A stretch of 64,000 nucleotides of DNA from contig CM059972.1 in the NCBI GenBank assembly GCA_030490835.1, forward strand, positions 92,675,137 through 92,739,136, written 5' to 3'. The position numbers and the translations under genes were made by a program. The notes beneath the pieces were generated by a model. The model worked only from the letters and a program-made list of their open reading frames with translations, did no database searches and was not told where the DNA came from. Shown here in pieces: positions 35,501 to 48,042 of the stretch; positions within the stretch are counted from its first letter, which is position 1, and each line of letters begins with the position of its first letter. This DNA is from Annona cherimola. Its lineage: Eukaryota > Streptophyta > Magnoliopsida > Magnoliales > Annonaceae.

Positions 35501-38320
35501 GTGTCCTACACACAGCAGCCTGGCAATTTCCTCTCTGAAGTGATTGGAGTCTGGAAATGTCCTCTGCCAAGGGGACATCCCCTTTTTATAGCTAATCTTG
35601 CCCCAGCCTTTTTTGCATTTGCTCCCTGAGAACTATCTTTTTTACAGGGTAGTTTATGCAGCACTTTCTTTTGCTTGGGACTGCAATAAAAAAAATCTAA
35701 TGGTCGCTTCCAAAACCAGTGGTTTTTAGCCACGATTTTGCTCCTTCCTTGCTTCTTCATTTGACACCATTGATTGCTTTATTTCTATTTGATGGACAGT
35801 AACTATATTGCTTCAATTTGATCCGTTTACTATACAAGTCATACATGATTTAGCCATGTACTCCTTTCAAATCTTTCATCTACCTTTTTTACCTAATTTT
35901 TTTTTTTTTTTTTTTTTTTGAATTTTATGGATCATCCATTGATAAGTGCAGTTTTGAATTGTTTGCCTTCATCAATTTCATTGTCTTTGACCTTCGACAT
36001 CACATATCATGGCTTGGTTTATGCAAAAATTGCATAAAATTTTCATAATTATTCATTTATTTTTGATGCACCTCTTCATGATTTTTCTGCCACTTTTGTT
36101 TCTCTGTGGTGTAGAAATCTTCAGTTCATTGTGATTGTAATAAACAAGCCATGACCCCTAGTTTATCGATCCAAACCATTAATTTGTTTCTTGACAGATA
36201 ATGTTTACAATAAGAAGGCTTTTGAAATTTCTGAAATAGACATATTTTTTATCCGAACCATTGATACGTGATTAGCTTTTTGTGAGGCATCTACAGGTAC
36301 TGATGGAAGAAAGTTGCATCTAGAAATGACCTAGGATTATCCAGGTTGCATCTCATTCTAGGATTTGATTCCGAAGGCATGTTGTGGCGTATTTATTCCA
36401 ATTAATAATGAGTGGCAGTTCTTGATATTGCATGTTAATTTTTCATACGTTTTTTTTAGGTCTTTTGTATTCTGCTTATGGGGATTTTGTGCATTAGTTT
36501 TACATATGCGAGTGCATAAGAGGATGGGTAAGATAGCACGCATTAGTTTTGTGTAAAAAAGGGCCCTATGTTAGTGTCTGTATAGTAGGTTGTTAATTAA
36601 GGATGCAATGGTGCTCCTGTAGTTGAGGCAGGGAAACTGTCATGTAGTTTCTAGAGTTTCTGAGTCAGGGCGGGTTCTCTGATTATAATTACTGCAGATG
36701 TATTGAGTATGTTCTAGAGAATGAATATGAGTCATTTTAGTATGTTTCTTTGTAAACTCGTTTGATCATAGCAGGATGCTCCTTTGCTCCCTTCCTCTCC
36801 ATGTAAATTTATGCGTCTTTCTATGTATTATCTTCTGGAATGATTTTGAACTTGATAGATATGGATGATTTCATACTTATCTTCCACTGGCATAAGTAAC
36901 TTTGAAGTATCGAAAGGATAGTTATTGGAAATGATGTTGTGCTTACCACATATGCAGGGCCTTGGCAGGTGATGCTCAAACAAGCTGATGGTTCTTATGT
37001 TTGTGTAGCAGAAAGTGCCTCTCGTTTCACACTGGGAGAGGTAATACTCTTTTGCAAAACAATCGTTGTTTTTCCATATCCTGCATTTTGATTTCTACCA
37101 ATGACAATACGTTTCTAGGCCAAAGAAGAACTGTTGCGAGTTCTTGGGTTACAAGAGGAACAAGGAAGTTCACTGCAATTTCTCAGAAGAGGCTACAAGG
37201 TTTTTGTTCCAGTCTCTTTTACCAAAATTTTGCATGTGGCAGTAGTTAATAGAAAAGTTTACAAAATATAAAAATAAACTCAATTGTTATAACATTTTCT
37301 TTTCAAGCTTGTCTATCTATCTATCAATATTATTATTACAAAAAGTTTACTCTTAGCAACGAAAATGTGGATTGAGTTTTTTGCAACAAGACATTTGGTT
37401 CTTGTTAGCTATCTATACCTAATGCTTATTAGCAATGAAAATTTGGTTGTTAAAGCCCATTTGCCACCGAGTTCTTTGCTTCGAAAATTTTCCTATTTCT
37501 TTACCATATGACAAATGCATTGTCAAATATAAAAGACTATATATCTTAGGACAAATAAAAGAGGTGCAAATTCCAGACCATGGTGCAAATGAGGTCTCAA
37601 AATGGTCAAGCAAGAGAGGTGCTTTCCTCATTTTTTTGAAACGAGTTTGCCAAAGCGTATCAATGAGACATAAGTTCAGGCTGGGGTTGAACATCTCCGG
37701 GTATTAACTAATCACTCCTATAGAAGGTGATGTAATTTACACCACCCATGAAAGCAAGAAGTCCTGGAATTTCGATTCTCTTGTTCATTCATTCTTAATA
37801 TCTAATTTGGGATGCTTGAACTTGGAAACAAAAGATAATTAAACGATATTTTCTAAGGACTGAATCATCCTCCACACAACTTAGTTTCAGGGTTTCAGGC
37901 GCAATACACACTGAACAGCTAATTTACCCACCCAGCTCCAATAATGATTTGAATCCAGATCCAATGCTTGAAATCAAGAACCAGCTTAGCTAATTTACCA
38001 TTTGGAACCACCTTTGCTACTTTTCCTCCCAATTGTAATGGTATCTGTTTAGTTTTGATTGGCAACTTTCTTAATATTGTAATGTTGAATGCATGGTATT
38101 TTTTTTTCATCTCCTGTTTAATTCTTAGAATTTTGAGCACATGCGTTCTTTTCAACACGAATGGGATTACATCAACCACCAATTTTAATTTGATGTCATG
38201 ACCTGATTATTGCTTGCCACTTGAAAATTCCCAACTGACAATCATGACTGATACTTGCAGGTGGCGACTTGGTGGGAAGAAGAACTTGAGTTAGAATCAT
38301 CCTCCGCATGGCGCAGTTGA
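29539..38320 (+). CDS. LPA3: LOW PSII ACCUMULATION 3 homologue (DUF1995), chloroplast
   Basis: Twelve exons give 394 aa with consistent phases and GT-AG borders: 29539-29885, 29991-30021, 30674-30766, 30895-30957, 31395-31512, 32133-32218, 34784-34842, 34930-35032, 35122-35182, 36958-37040, 37119-37199, 38261-38320. The first ~60 residues are Ser/Leu-rich and look like a chloroplast transit peptide. The rest matches the DUF1995 family, with landmarks [14 protein letters not shown] (exon 1), [20 protein letters not shown] (exon 5), [16 protein letters not shown] (exon 8) and [19 protein letters not shown] (exons 9-10). In Arabidopsis LPA3 acts with LPA2 in assembling CP43 into photosystem II. 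All exons are open and complete, so the gene should be functional. Introns 6 (2,565 bp) and 9 (1,775 bp) are unusually long. Confidence 0.96.
33764..34026. mobile_element. Fold-back MITE in LPA3 intron 6
   Basis: Inverted ends of about 45 bp: GGGGGGCTGATAACATGC on the left, and on the right the inverse of a segment ending GTGTTATCACCCCTT. The inner part is also self-complementary. It belongs to the same general type as 13305-13673. Confidence 0.7.
35897..35919. repeat. Poly(T) tract of 23 bases in LPA3 intron 9
   Basis: Uninterrupted T run. It could mark the A-tail of a minus-strand retroelement remnant, but no body was recognised. Confidence 0.6.
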
Positions 38321-39159
38321 CCAAGGATATCACCTGCTTAACAGCAGTATTCAGATGAAAAGGCTTCAGCATGCATGCAAGAGTCAGCTTTCCAAGATAG
38401 ACCTGATGATTAAACCATCCTAGATATCGATGGGGAGGAGAAGTGCTTTTCATTCTTCATCTGTTTTCCAATGTTTTTTGTTTCTATGCTACTTTTGAAT
38501 CCTCTTCTCCTTTGATTACTTTATTCTTTTGCTTTCATATCCTGTAATTAAGGGAACATCTTATACATTTCATTTCCCTGCTGAAGTGGAATGAGGATCT
38601 GGAGCTTTGGCATGACTGTAATCAAGAGAGTATGGAGATTGTGCCATCCATTAATTACAAGACTGCCATTTCATCCCAAAAGGAAGAACCATGGGAACAT
38701 TGGATGTATTCTGCTTATTCAATTCGTTCAATCAGAGAGCGGGCAAAATACGATTTTGAAAGATGATTTTTGCGTATAGGCCCCCCAAGTTTGTGAAATT
38801 TACCCTAGGTTCTGTATTTGAAGTCGATGGCTTAAGTGTTAGAAATATATGCATGGGTGGCCCCTATCGTTAAGCCCTAGTTAATTTGTGAATGAAACGG
38901 CTAAAACGCCCTAGTAATGCCCTAATGAAATATTTAGAATCATCTATTTATTTATTTGTAAGAAATCGATTCCTGCATACGCCAGTTCAAAACCTTTTTC
39001 AGAAACTATGAAAGGCCTGAACTCAACGTCTTCATTTACTAACTCAAAAACGGCTACAGAGTTTTTGTATAATTTCATTAATTCAACATCCATTCAAGCA
39101 GGCATGTATCTCTTCTTTTCTTTCCAATATATCCGTTAAATAGTTAATTATACCTATAT
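38321..39159. other. LPA3 3' flank and a repeat fragment
   Basis: The first ~280 bp are probably the LPA3 3' untranslated region. From 38765 to about 38960 the sequence (AGGCCCCCCAAGTTTGTGAA onward) resembles one half of a fold-back element. No gene is seen. Confidence 0.4.
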
Positions 39160-39490
39160 ATTTATGCGATGCAGCATGATGCATCCTTAGTTTTTTTATT
39201 TTTATAATTTTTTTCCACAGTTGTCTTTAACCCACGTACCAAGTTTTACTATTTTACAATATTTTTATATATTTATTTTCAGATTTTTTAAATATCTATG
39301 TTTTTTAGGGGTGAAAAACGACTTAAATGCCCTTAAAAGTTAAAATTGATGTTTTGGAAAAATAAAAAATAAATATCTAAAAGTATCGGAAAATGATAAA
39401 ACTTGATATGTGGAGAAATTACACCTAAGAAAACATGTTTATAAAAAAATAATAATAATAAGTATAATACCGATGCCTAGCATAAAATCG
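39160..39490. mobile_element. Fold-back MITE
   Basis: Imperfect inverted halves: AAGTTTTACTATTTTACAAT on the left against AATGATAAAACTTG on the right, with outer ends TATGCGATGCAGCATGATGC and the inverse of a segment containing GATGCCTAGCATA. Boundaries are approximate. Confidence 0.55.
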
Positions 39491-39761
39491 CCGCTGACAT
39501 TTGACAGCTGCTTGTGGAACAATCAATAAATTTCTTTTCTTCCTTTCCTTTCATTTAATATTGTGGCACTTAATTTTGTCTTCCCACCTAATTTTAATCA
39601 TGTATGCATCATAAAACTAGCTAACTACCTTGACCTAATCAATTAATTAGTTAAGCAAGGCTAGTATATTTGGAAGTGAATTATGACAGACCACAGACCG
39701 TAACAAGGGAGCAGTCTCTAAAGCTTGAAATGTCTTCAAAGGACAGTCTTCAAACTGCTTA

Positions 39762-40002
39762 GGCCCCGTTTGGCAGTATATTTAAAGAGTTCTTATAGCT
39801 TATCAATTTTCGAAACACAATAAATTAAATTCTTGTTTAACAAATATTATAGCTTATGGATATGTTTATTGCTATTTTTAGATAAAAAGACAGCTTAGAA
39901 GTGCTTAATACAGAAACTCCAAAATATCACTTCTATTAAAAGTGTCCATCTATTTTCTCTTAAGCAAAAGCAAAACAGTCATCGCAATGCCAAACAGAGC
40001 TT
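39762..40002. mobile_element. hAT-like MITE (GGCCCCGTTTGGCA ends)
   Basis: Begins GGCCCCGTTTGGCA and ends TGCCAAACAGAGCT, a typical inverted pair of plant hAT MITEs. The interior is A+T-rich and non-coding. Target duplication not resolved. Confidence 0.7.
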
Positions 40003-41593
40003 TAATCTGCATATGTTTCTGATCCCGCTTAACTATCAACTAAACCCCCTAGTTGTTAATTAATAATCTTAAAAGAAACCATCTTTTGGTTTTAAAAGCC
40101 TTTTTAAGCCGATTAATAAGAAAATGACAGGCTAGCTTGCAAGGTTGCCTGTAGCCCCGGACCTAACCACTTTTGAGCTAGTGGACGTAATTTGCTAGCA
40201 TGTGTGAATCAAGCTTGAATTTCCCCAGTAACTTTATTTAAATGAGTTCAATATTTAAATGAAATTTTTTGCAGCTATACCTCATTGTTTGAATAGTGTA
40301 ATTATAATTTATAAATGGGATCTATAGCTATGAAATTGAGTGCAATCTATGCCCCGTTTTTCCCATTCTTATTTTATATTTTTTTCGTCCAAGTCATGCA
40401 TCATATTTTTCCTCCATGAATGTGATCGCATGAAAAATTATTTTAATAGATTATATACATAATCTACAACCATTGTAAGTGCATGAGATTCTTTAGGACC
40501 ATTTTTTAATATTATAGTTTACAAAAGCGTTCAATCAAGTCCATATTTTACATTCAGGCCAAACAAATAGTTTTAAACATATGGGGGCATTGGCTAGATT
40601 AAAAAGCTGAGAGGCTCACAGCCTGCACCGTACCATAGTAGCAAAGCTCACTAAATATTATTTAAAGAATAAGAGAGATTTCATTTGATACCCCCATTGT
40701 TTGCACCTAATTCCTAATACACACAACATTTCGTTAATTCTTTTTATACCGATAATATTTCATCCTAAATTCCTATTATACCTATGTTGTTGATACAACC
40801 TTTATCTATCCCATTGAAAAGACAATCCCAACATTTTTAAAAATATTTTAATTAAAATAATTCAACGATTCTTAAATTATTTAATATCATATATTAATTA
40901 TTTACTATCATTAATTGAGTCATGTTAATGTTAAATTATCTTAATAAAAAAATTTCGAATGGGCACAATCGTTTTTCAATATGGTAGATCACGGTTATAT
41001 TGATAGCATGAGCATCAGAGGAATTTAGGGTAAAATGTTAGGTGTATAGGAGGAATCTATGAAACATTATGAATATATAAGGAATTAAAGGCAAATGATA
41101 TGGGCATGAGTGGAATTTTTCCAAAGAATAACGATTCAATAAATATCAATTGCATGTGGCTTCCATGCATACCTTGTCTTCTTTATTTTTAAAATATTTT
41201 TTAAGTCTAAATCATCTATCATATTTATTCATGTTCATTCATTTATAATTCCAAAAATTATATTTATTATAAACTTTTATGTACTCTATATATACCATTC
41301 ATTTTTTAAAAATTTTAATTGTTATATAAGTTTGAAATGAAAATTATTTTTGGTAGCATGATAAAATATGATGTATTAAACAAGATAAATATTTAAAAAT
41401 ATTTTAAATTTAAAAACAAGGGAGCCTCCATGCAGCACGTATATATGTATTGAATCATTACTCTTGTTGAAATTTGGATAAAAACAGAAGCACTCTATAA
41501 TACTTAATATTGCAGATAATTGATCTCGTAATAAATTTCAAAAATTAATCTGTATACATCCACAATCCTTACGTTCCAACTTTTAATATATAT
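40003..41593. other. Intergenic, A+T-rich, with a fold-back repeat
   Basis: At about 40690-41130 left words such as CCTAATTCCTAATACAC and CCTAAATTCCTATTATAC face right words such as GGAATTTAGGGTAAAATG and AAGGAATTAAAGGCAAAT, which suggests another fold-back element. Elsewhere no gene or repeat was recognised. Confidence 0.4.
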
Positions 41594-41615
41594 AGGGATA
41601 TATTCAGGTGCAGCA

Positions 41616-41731
41616 ATGCTGCACCCGAATTCTCGTGTAAGCGCGCCATCGGGCCATCCATTCCGATGAGTGATATCCTGGCCGTTGAAGCATCTCGCGA
41701 GTAGGCCGCAAGGAGGACAAGTGAGGGTGTG
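41616..41731 (+). repeat. Left terminal inverted repeat of the large MULE
   Basis: Pairs with 59049-59164 with scattered mismatches. The outer edge contains a small palindrome, GGTGCAGCAATGCTGCACC (41608-41626). Frames at 41504-42146 are by-products. Confidence 0.85.
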
Positions 41732-42183
41732 CTGAGCTCTGCATGCATGGGATCCCATGTGTCAAGCGGTGACTGCAAAAAGCTGCTGTGCATTCAATGT
41801 TGGCAGCAAGCCTGCCAAGGCGTCTGCTCTCCCGGCCTGCCCTCCCGCCCAATTGTGATGCCCCACATGAGGTGCAGCTGGCCAGAAGTAGAGAAGAAGT
41901 GGAAGGAAGTTTTCCAAATGCCGCGCGGAAAAATGTGGGGGAAAAATTGAGAGACAGAAAATCAAAGCTGGGAAGATATGTCACGCTGATTAATCTGGTG
42001 GGATGAAATGAGCATTGCAAAATCAACACTGCCAAAGAGGACGGAGGTAAAAAAAATTCCCGTGATTGATTCTTCATCCAAAAATTTGTTCGGATGAAAA
42101 TAATGAAATGGGCAAGCGATGATTGGCGGATTGGCGGCAAAAACAATTGCAGATTTTGTGTGAATCTTCACGGAAAAAAAGAA

Positions 42184-42836
42184 GGCTGATTTTCTACCAC
42201 AAATTTCCCAGGTGTAAAATCAAAGAAGAAGGTAGTCTTTGTGTTTGTTGTAGATTAAAAAAAATTTTAAGCTTCAAAATTTAAAAACTGATCAAAATGA
42301 CTTGCAAAATGTATCCATAAGTCATTAAGGTGAAGTAAGTTTTTCTGGAAAATTTTTGTAATCTTAACTATTATGTGATTTAACTGTTATTGCTAATTAT
42401 TTTTTTGATAAATTTATAACAGAAAATTACAAATGGGCACCTGCAAGTTGATGAAACTATCAAAAAATTCAGTGGGATGAATGAAAATAGTTGTGAACAA
42501 AAAATATTGGAAGTAAAAAAAATTTTAGGTTTTGATTGATTCTCTACCTAAAAAGAAGGTTGATTTTTTGCTACGAAGTTCCCATGTGTAAATCAAGGAA
42601 GGTAGTCTTCGCGCTCACTAAAGATTTTAAAAAATGTTGAATCTTCAAAATTATTAAGATTATTAGAATAGCCTCCAAAATTTATCCATTATTTTACTAT
42701 TTTCCCGCTGTTTTTAAATTTTACACATGCTTAAGTATATTTCCCAGAAAATATTCGTAATCTTAATTGTTATTTGATTTAATAGCGATTGTTGATTATT
42801 TCTAATTAATTTGTACTCGAAATTTACATGTAGGCA
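42184..42836 (+). repeat. Diverged ~270-bp direct duplication in the MULE 5' region
   Basis: Copy 1 spans about 42184-42437 and copy 2 about 42560-42836. Shared landmarks in the same order are GGTAGTCTT, a CTTCAAAATT stretch, ATGTATCCAT/ATTTATCCAT, TCGTAATCTTAA/TTGTAATCTTAA, TTGATTATTT/GCTAATTATTT, then TACA(A/T)GTAGGCA-like ends. It lies upstream of the transposase and has no coding potential. Confidence 0.6.
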
Positions 42837-42959
42837 TGATGAACATGGGGACTATGGGTGGACAGATCACCAACGACATGATGCCTCGAGTAATATAGAT
42901 TTAAGTTATGACATTCATGTAATGCAATTGTAAAATCACAATTTTTTATCCGATTTCCG

Positions 42960-43380
42960 CATATTTACAAAAAATGGATTGCAGATAACTTTCAACATTT
43001 CAATCACGTTAAAGAAAATTTACTTTTTATATTAGTTAAAGCATGCTCATACAACAGTTAGCATGCTAATATGGACAAACAGAAATCTTCAATTCTAAAA
43101 TAAATACTTACTTGCGCATATAGCATGCTGATCCAACACTTAGCATGCTGATAACCAAAAATGAAACAGATGTCCTGCAATTTCACTTTACACAATGTAG
43201 GTATAGCATGCTCATTCAACATGACAAGAAACTAATAGTCACAAACAGATGACCTTCAGTAGCAAAATACACACTGACTTTTGTATATAGTATGCTGATC
43301 CATCATTTAGCATGCGGATAGCCAGAAATAGATGACGTGGAATCTCAAATTGGATACTAACTTATGCTGACAACTAAAAA
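42960..43380 (+). repeat. Left block of the ~100-bp AGCATGCT repeat
   Basis: Each unit reads approximately ACAGATGACCTG, a C-rich linker with CACACTGACTT, then GTATATAGCATGCTGAT, then a second TTAGCATGCTGAT. Seven AGCATGC-like cores lie between 43039 and 43320. Confidence 0.8.
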
Positions 43381-45727
43381 TTTATGAAAAAAGTGATTTA
43401 ATAAATTTTATGTATAATTCAAATCCTATAGGAGATACCCATTTTAGGATAAAACACTAGACATATTAATTCGAGAAAGGAATATAAATGGATCAACTAT
43501 CATCTATTTATCACTACTTTTGGAATGCATTTTAAACATTTAAATAGATTTATAAAATTAATATGTTTTACAATAACATTAGCATACTAGTTTTGGAAGC
43601 ATTACTATTCTAATAATTAACTAGACTTTGTATAGAAGATCTAGTTGTATAATTTTCATATTATTATGCAAATTATGAAGACCTAGTTGCATAGTTTTCC
43701 TATCACTATACAAACTGTTTTAAAGAAAGAAATGATTTTAGGATGCTATATGAAAATATTAGCATATTGATAATATGGCTCTACAGTATTTGCTTTTCCA
43801 TAATTGCATTATTTTAAAACATCAGCATGTTCACATTACAATTTTACACCATTTCTTTTTGCAAAGTAGATATTGTTGCATTATTCTATTTCTTGTTAAT
43901 TTAATAGTTTATATTGTCTATCAAATTTGATTTAGTAGGTATTTAGTAAATGACATCATCAATGAACGTGGACAAAAGTATGTCTCCATTGTCCACAGTA
44001 GAATTCAATGAAGATGCTAGAGAAGTTGCAGAAAGTGGACAGAGTCCAAAAAGTGTGATTACTTTTACTCCCAATGCGCCTGCTGAGTTAACTCCTATTA
44101 TTGGGCAAAAGTTTGATACTGAAGAAGATGTGTATTCTTTTTACAGTTTATATGAAAAATGTTGTGGCTTCAATATTAGAAAAAGTGATGTTAGAAGATC
44201 TAAAAAAGATAACCAGATATGCTATCGTATTCTGAAATGCTCAAGGCAAGGACTAAGAAGGAATGTAGAAAATATCGAAAAAAAAAGAAACAGATGGACA
44301 TTACTAGATGTGGATGTCTTGCATCATCGACCATCAAGCTCGTAGGTAACACATCGAAATGGATAGTTATGAGTTTCAAGAGAGAGCGCTCTCATAGGTT
44401 GGAGACTCCCACAAAGTCTCATTGTCTGCGATCCCATCGCAATATGCCGGACTCACAACTAAATATAGTTGAAGATTTGTACAAGATTAGTATTGGAGTA
44501 TCTAAATCATTGCGATTCATGACTGAAGAGGTTGGGGGACGTGAACAACTACAATTCACAAAAATTAACCTTCATAATGCCTTAAGATCAAGATAAATGT
44601 CAAGATATGGTGGGAGTGCAACAGCATTACTAGAGTACTTTCAGAAGCAATTGGCTACAAAGTCAGATTACTTTTATGAAATTCAGGTCGATGAGTACCA
44701 TTGGTTGAAGTTATGTTTTTGGGTAGACGGGGAATCCAAAAAAGATTATCCAGTTTTCAATGATGTTATTTTTTTCGACACAACTTATCAAACAAATAAG
44801 TATGATATGCCTTTTGAGCCCTTTGTTGGAGTAAACCACCATAAGCAATCAGTTTTACTTGGTGCAGACTTATTATTTGGTGAGAGTGAAGAAGACTTTA
44901 CGTAGTTATTTAAAATATGGCTCCATGGTATGAGTGGTGTACCACCTAAAGCTAGTATCACAGATCAAGATCCAACTATAAAAAAGGTCATTTCCATAAT
45001 TTTTCTAACCACAAAGTATATTTTTTGTTCATGGCATATACATAGGAAATTTCCTGAAAAGTTGCAATCTTTCAATAAAAAATTTAAATATAAGTTGTAC
45101 AAGTTCATTCACAATGCAGAAGATACAAATGAGTTTGAATCTGGTTGGGCAAAATTAATGAACGATTATGATTTGACAAACCATGCATGGCTACAACAGA
45201 TATACAATGTGAGAGATAAGTGGATTCCCGAATATACAAAAAGTGTTTTCTTCGCATGGATGACCACTACGCAACGTTCTGAAAGCATGAATGCTTTTTT
45301 GACCACTTTGTTGGACCAACCACTCAATCGCTTGAGTTCGTAGAAGCATACGAACGTGCTATTAGAAAGAGGAGAGAAGACGAAAAAGATGCTGATTGTA
45401 AAAGTACGCATGGTACTCCAGTTCTGAAAACTAAAGTTGTGAATGATGATCAAATTACGAAATTATATACTAGAGAAATATTTTTCGAGTTTTAAGCAGA
45501 AGTAGAGGAGTTGTATTATTATAAGACTAAATCTGAGGTTATGGACGAGAGTCGTGTTATATATAAAATACACAAGTATAAAGACCCGACGTACAGGAGA
45601 ATAGTTACTTGGTGTGAAGATAGACAATTTGCAACATGTTCATATCGACTATTTGACTGGACTGGGATTACTTGTCGGCATATATTATCCATATTTCAAT
45701 GGTGTGATATCATTACCATGCCTAGTT

Positions 45728-47403
45728 TGTTGGAAACATGTGGAAAATAAGCCAAGTCTATGTTTTGATGATTAACAAATCAATTTGAGTAAGTTTTGGT
45801 TACTAACATGTTTGTGGAAATGACTTAAGGTTATAAATTTGAAGATTATAAAGCATGGCAAGTCAAGTCAATTTCCAAGTCGACTCAGGCTTCGACTTAG
45901 GCCAAGTTGATCCCCAAGTCGACTCAAGAAGCGACTTTAAGACGTCATTTCCTTCCAGAGTTGAAATCGAGAACGAGAACTGCCGAAGTCGCATCCCAAG
46001 TCGACTCCGCTTGCGACTTGAGGTGAAGTCGCAGACCAAGTCGACTCCAGTCGTGACTTGGAGGCGTCATTTCTGTCCATAGTTGAAACCGAGAACAAGG
46101 GCTGCCGAAGTCGCAACCCAAGTCGACTCCATATGCGACTTGGGTGAAGTCGCAGATCAAGTCGACTTCGACTTCGACTTCAATACGGAAACATGCAGAT
46201 CAAGATAACTCAATGATAGATTCAAGATATTCAAAAGAAAATGAAGATCAAATGAGGATCAAGTGAAGACCAAAGCAAAGCTGCATATTTCTCATGAAGA
46301 ATCAAGTTTATACTTTTGGACCTCTCTTTTGCATTCCAATACTCAAAGACACAAGACTCAAGACATGGAGTAAAATGTGCTTTAAGATAGAAGAATTAAA
46401 GAATCTTAAGTATAATCAAAGGAAGAACAACCAAACATGAAGAGATTCAAGCAAGCAAGGCATTCCAAGGATTTCAAGTTCATCAAGCAAGCTGCCGAGG
46501 TGAAGTCGCACCCGAAGTCGACTCTACCTGCGACTTGGGTCAAGTCGAGGACCAAGTCGACCCAGACTGAAACTTGAAGTTGTTGTGAACAGGCGAAGTC
46601 GCACCCGAAGTCGACTCCACCTGCGACTTGGGTCGCAATGGTCGAAAATTTTTCGAACGTTGGCGCATTAAATGCGCGCCACCTACTTCCAAACGTTCGG
46701 ATTCCCTCCACAATTATAAAAAGGCATTCAATATGAACGAGGAGGGTAGCTGAGAATTCATTAAGTGAGCATAACTCTCATCTTTAAGAGCTTCAAGTGA
46801 TCAAGCCAATTTTTAGTAGAAGAACCTTGCTTCAAACTGCCAAGAGCTTCTTGCTGAATCTCTAAGCCTACACTACAAGTTCTTCTTTGCGCCAAATCTG
46901 CGTCTACACAACAGTAACGTGTAGAAACTTTCTTTTGTTATTTCTTGTTGTATTGAACTTGATTTAGTTTGGGTAACTAAGATCAAGTGTAAGCAAAGTA
47001 GTGTGTGATTGGAGTGGAACTCGTCACCTACTTGTGCTGTGGTTGTATATGCCCCCTAGAGCTAGAATCTAGAAGAGAGCAGAGGCTCTGGTTGTATATG
47101 CCCCATAGAGATAAAATCTAGAAGAGAGTGGAGACTCTAGTTGTATTCGCGGAATACATAGTGGAACCCAAGTCACACGGGGTGTGAGCTTGGAAGAGTT
47201 GAGTAGGGAGGTTGCTCGAATCACTATAAAATCTTGTGTGTTCATTTTTATTTCTGCTCTCTACACTATATTGCTTTCCACTTTGTTTCTTCATAAAGGG
47301 GACTAGATTAATCCGGGGTAAAGTTTCTGTTTAAGTTGTAAATTTTTAAATACCCAATTCACCCCTCCCCTCTTGGGTAATTGTCATTAACTCGCGACCA
47401 ACA
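45728..47403 (+). mobile_element. Solo copia LTR inside the transposase gene (1,676 bp)
   Basis: Begins TGTTGG and ends CCAACA. It aligns along its length with the LTR at 8694-10343, in opposite orientation on the window. It is flanked by TAGTT (45723-45727) and TGGTT (47404-47408), a duplication with one mismatch. No internal copia sequence is present, so it arose by recombination between two LTRs. It carries the palindrome clusters and a TATA box (46715). Confidence 0.93.
45855..46640. repeat. Palindrome arrays in the first solo LTR
   Basis: GTCGAC-centred palindromes of the same type as in 9411-10200 fall in two clusters (45870-46170 and 46495-46635), the second ending ~75 bp before the TATA box. 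Confidence 0.85.
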
Positions 47404-48042
47404 TGGTTAACACTTACTGTATCATTGGTCGCAACGTCCAAAAGAGAATGTTGCAGTTCCACTATTCATAAAAAATTATGATGCTACAAATTCAGCAATA
47501 GTGTGTCGGCATTTGACACTCCCCAAACTGAATTTTATCATTGAGAAAATGACATCAAGTTGGGGTAGTTTTCAGATTGGAACTACATCTTTAGACTCTT
47601 TAATAACAAATTTGCGAGAGCATGTACAATCACAGAAGTTAGCTGGATGTTCGAATAAACGACAACAGTTCATGGCTTATGGAGACAAAGAAATGATTTT
47701 TGAAGATAGCAACCATGCAAATGAACCTATTCAGATTGTTCATAATTCCTCCACACCATTCAATGTTGAGACGAATGATAACATTGGATGAGAAATACAG
47801 CTTACAACTAAAGACAATATATCAAATGCCCTAATTCCTATTGTCGAATTCTCAAATGTTATTCAAAGAAAAGGATGATCAAATAAGCTGTTAAAATCTT
47901 CTGTTGAAAAAGCTATAGAACGTAGTGGACGATTATGCCGAGGATGCAAGAAGTTTGTGGTTGGTCACGATCGACAAAACTGCCCAGAATTAGATCAGAA
48001 GAATTGCGAGCAACATAGTATTTTGATATCTCATTTGATTTA

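Larger units (their letters stand above)
43950..48042 (+). pseudogene. FAR1-type MULE transposase, broken, interrupted by a solo LTR
   Basis: From the ATG at 43950 the protein begins with a FAR1 DNA-binding region (GQKFDTEEDVYSFYSLYEK) that changes frame near 44240-44340 and continues with CGCLASSTIKLV and PTKSHCLRSHR. The MULE catalytic core follows at 44597-45343, with acidic residues in FDTTYQTNKYDMPF, ITDQDPTIKKVI and the Glu of RSESMNAF. The SWIM zinc finger is near 45640-45680 (CSYRLFDWTGITCRHIL), where the second Cys of the usual CxC is Tyr. After the solo LTR (45728-47403) the frame resumes, ending with a zinc knuckle (CRGCKKFVVGHDRQNC) and a stop at 48040. Stops near 44594, 44903 and 45493 and frameshifts near 44300 and 45340 inactivate it. 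Confidence 0.88.

Noticed and set aside
41604..42146. 180-aa minus-strand frame at the MULE end
   Set aside because: It runs through the terminal inverted repeat and has no recognisable domain.
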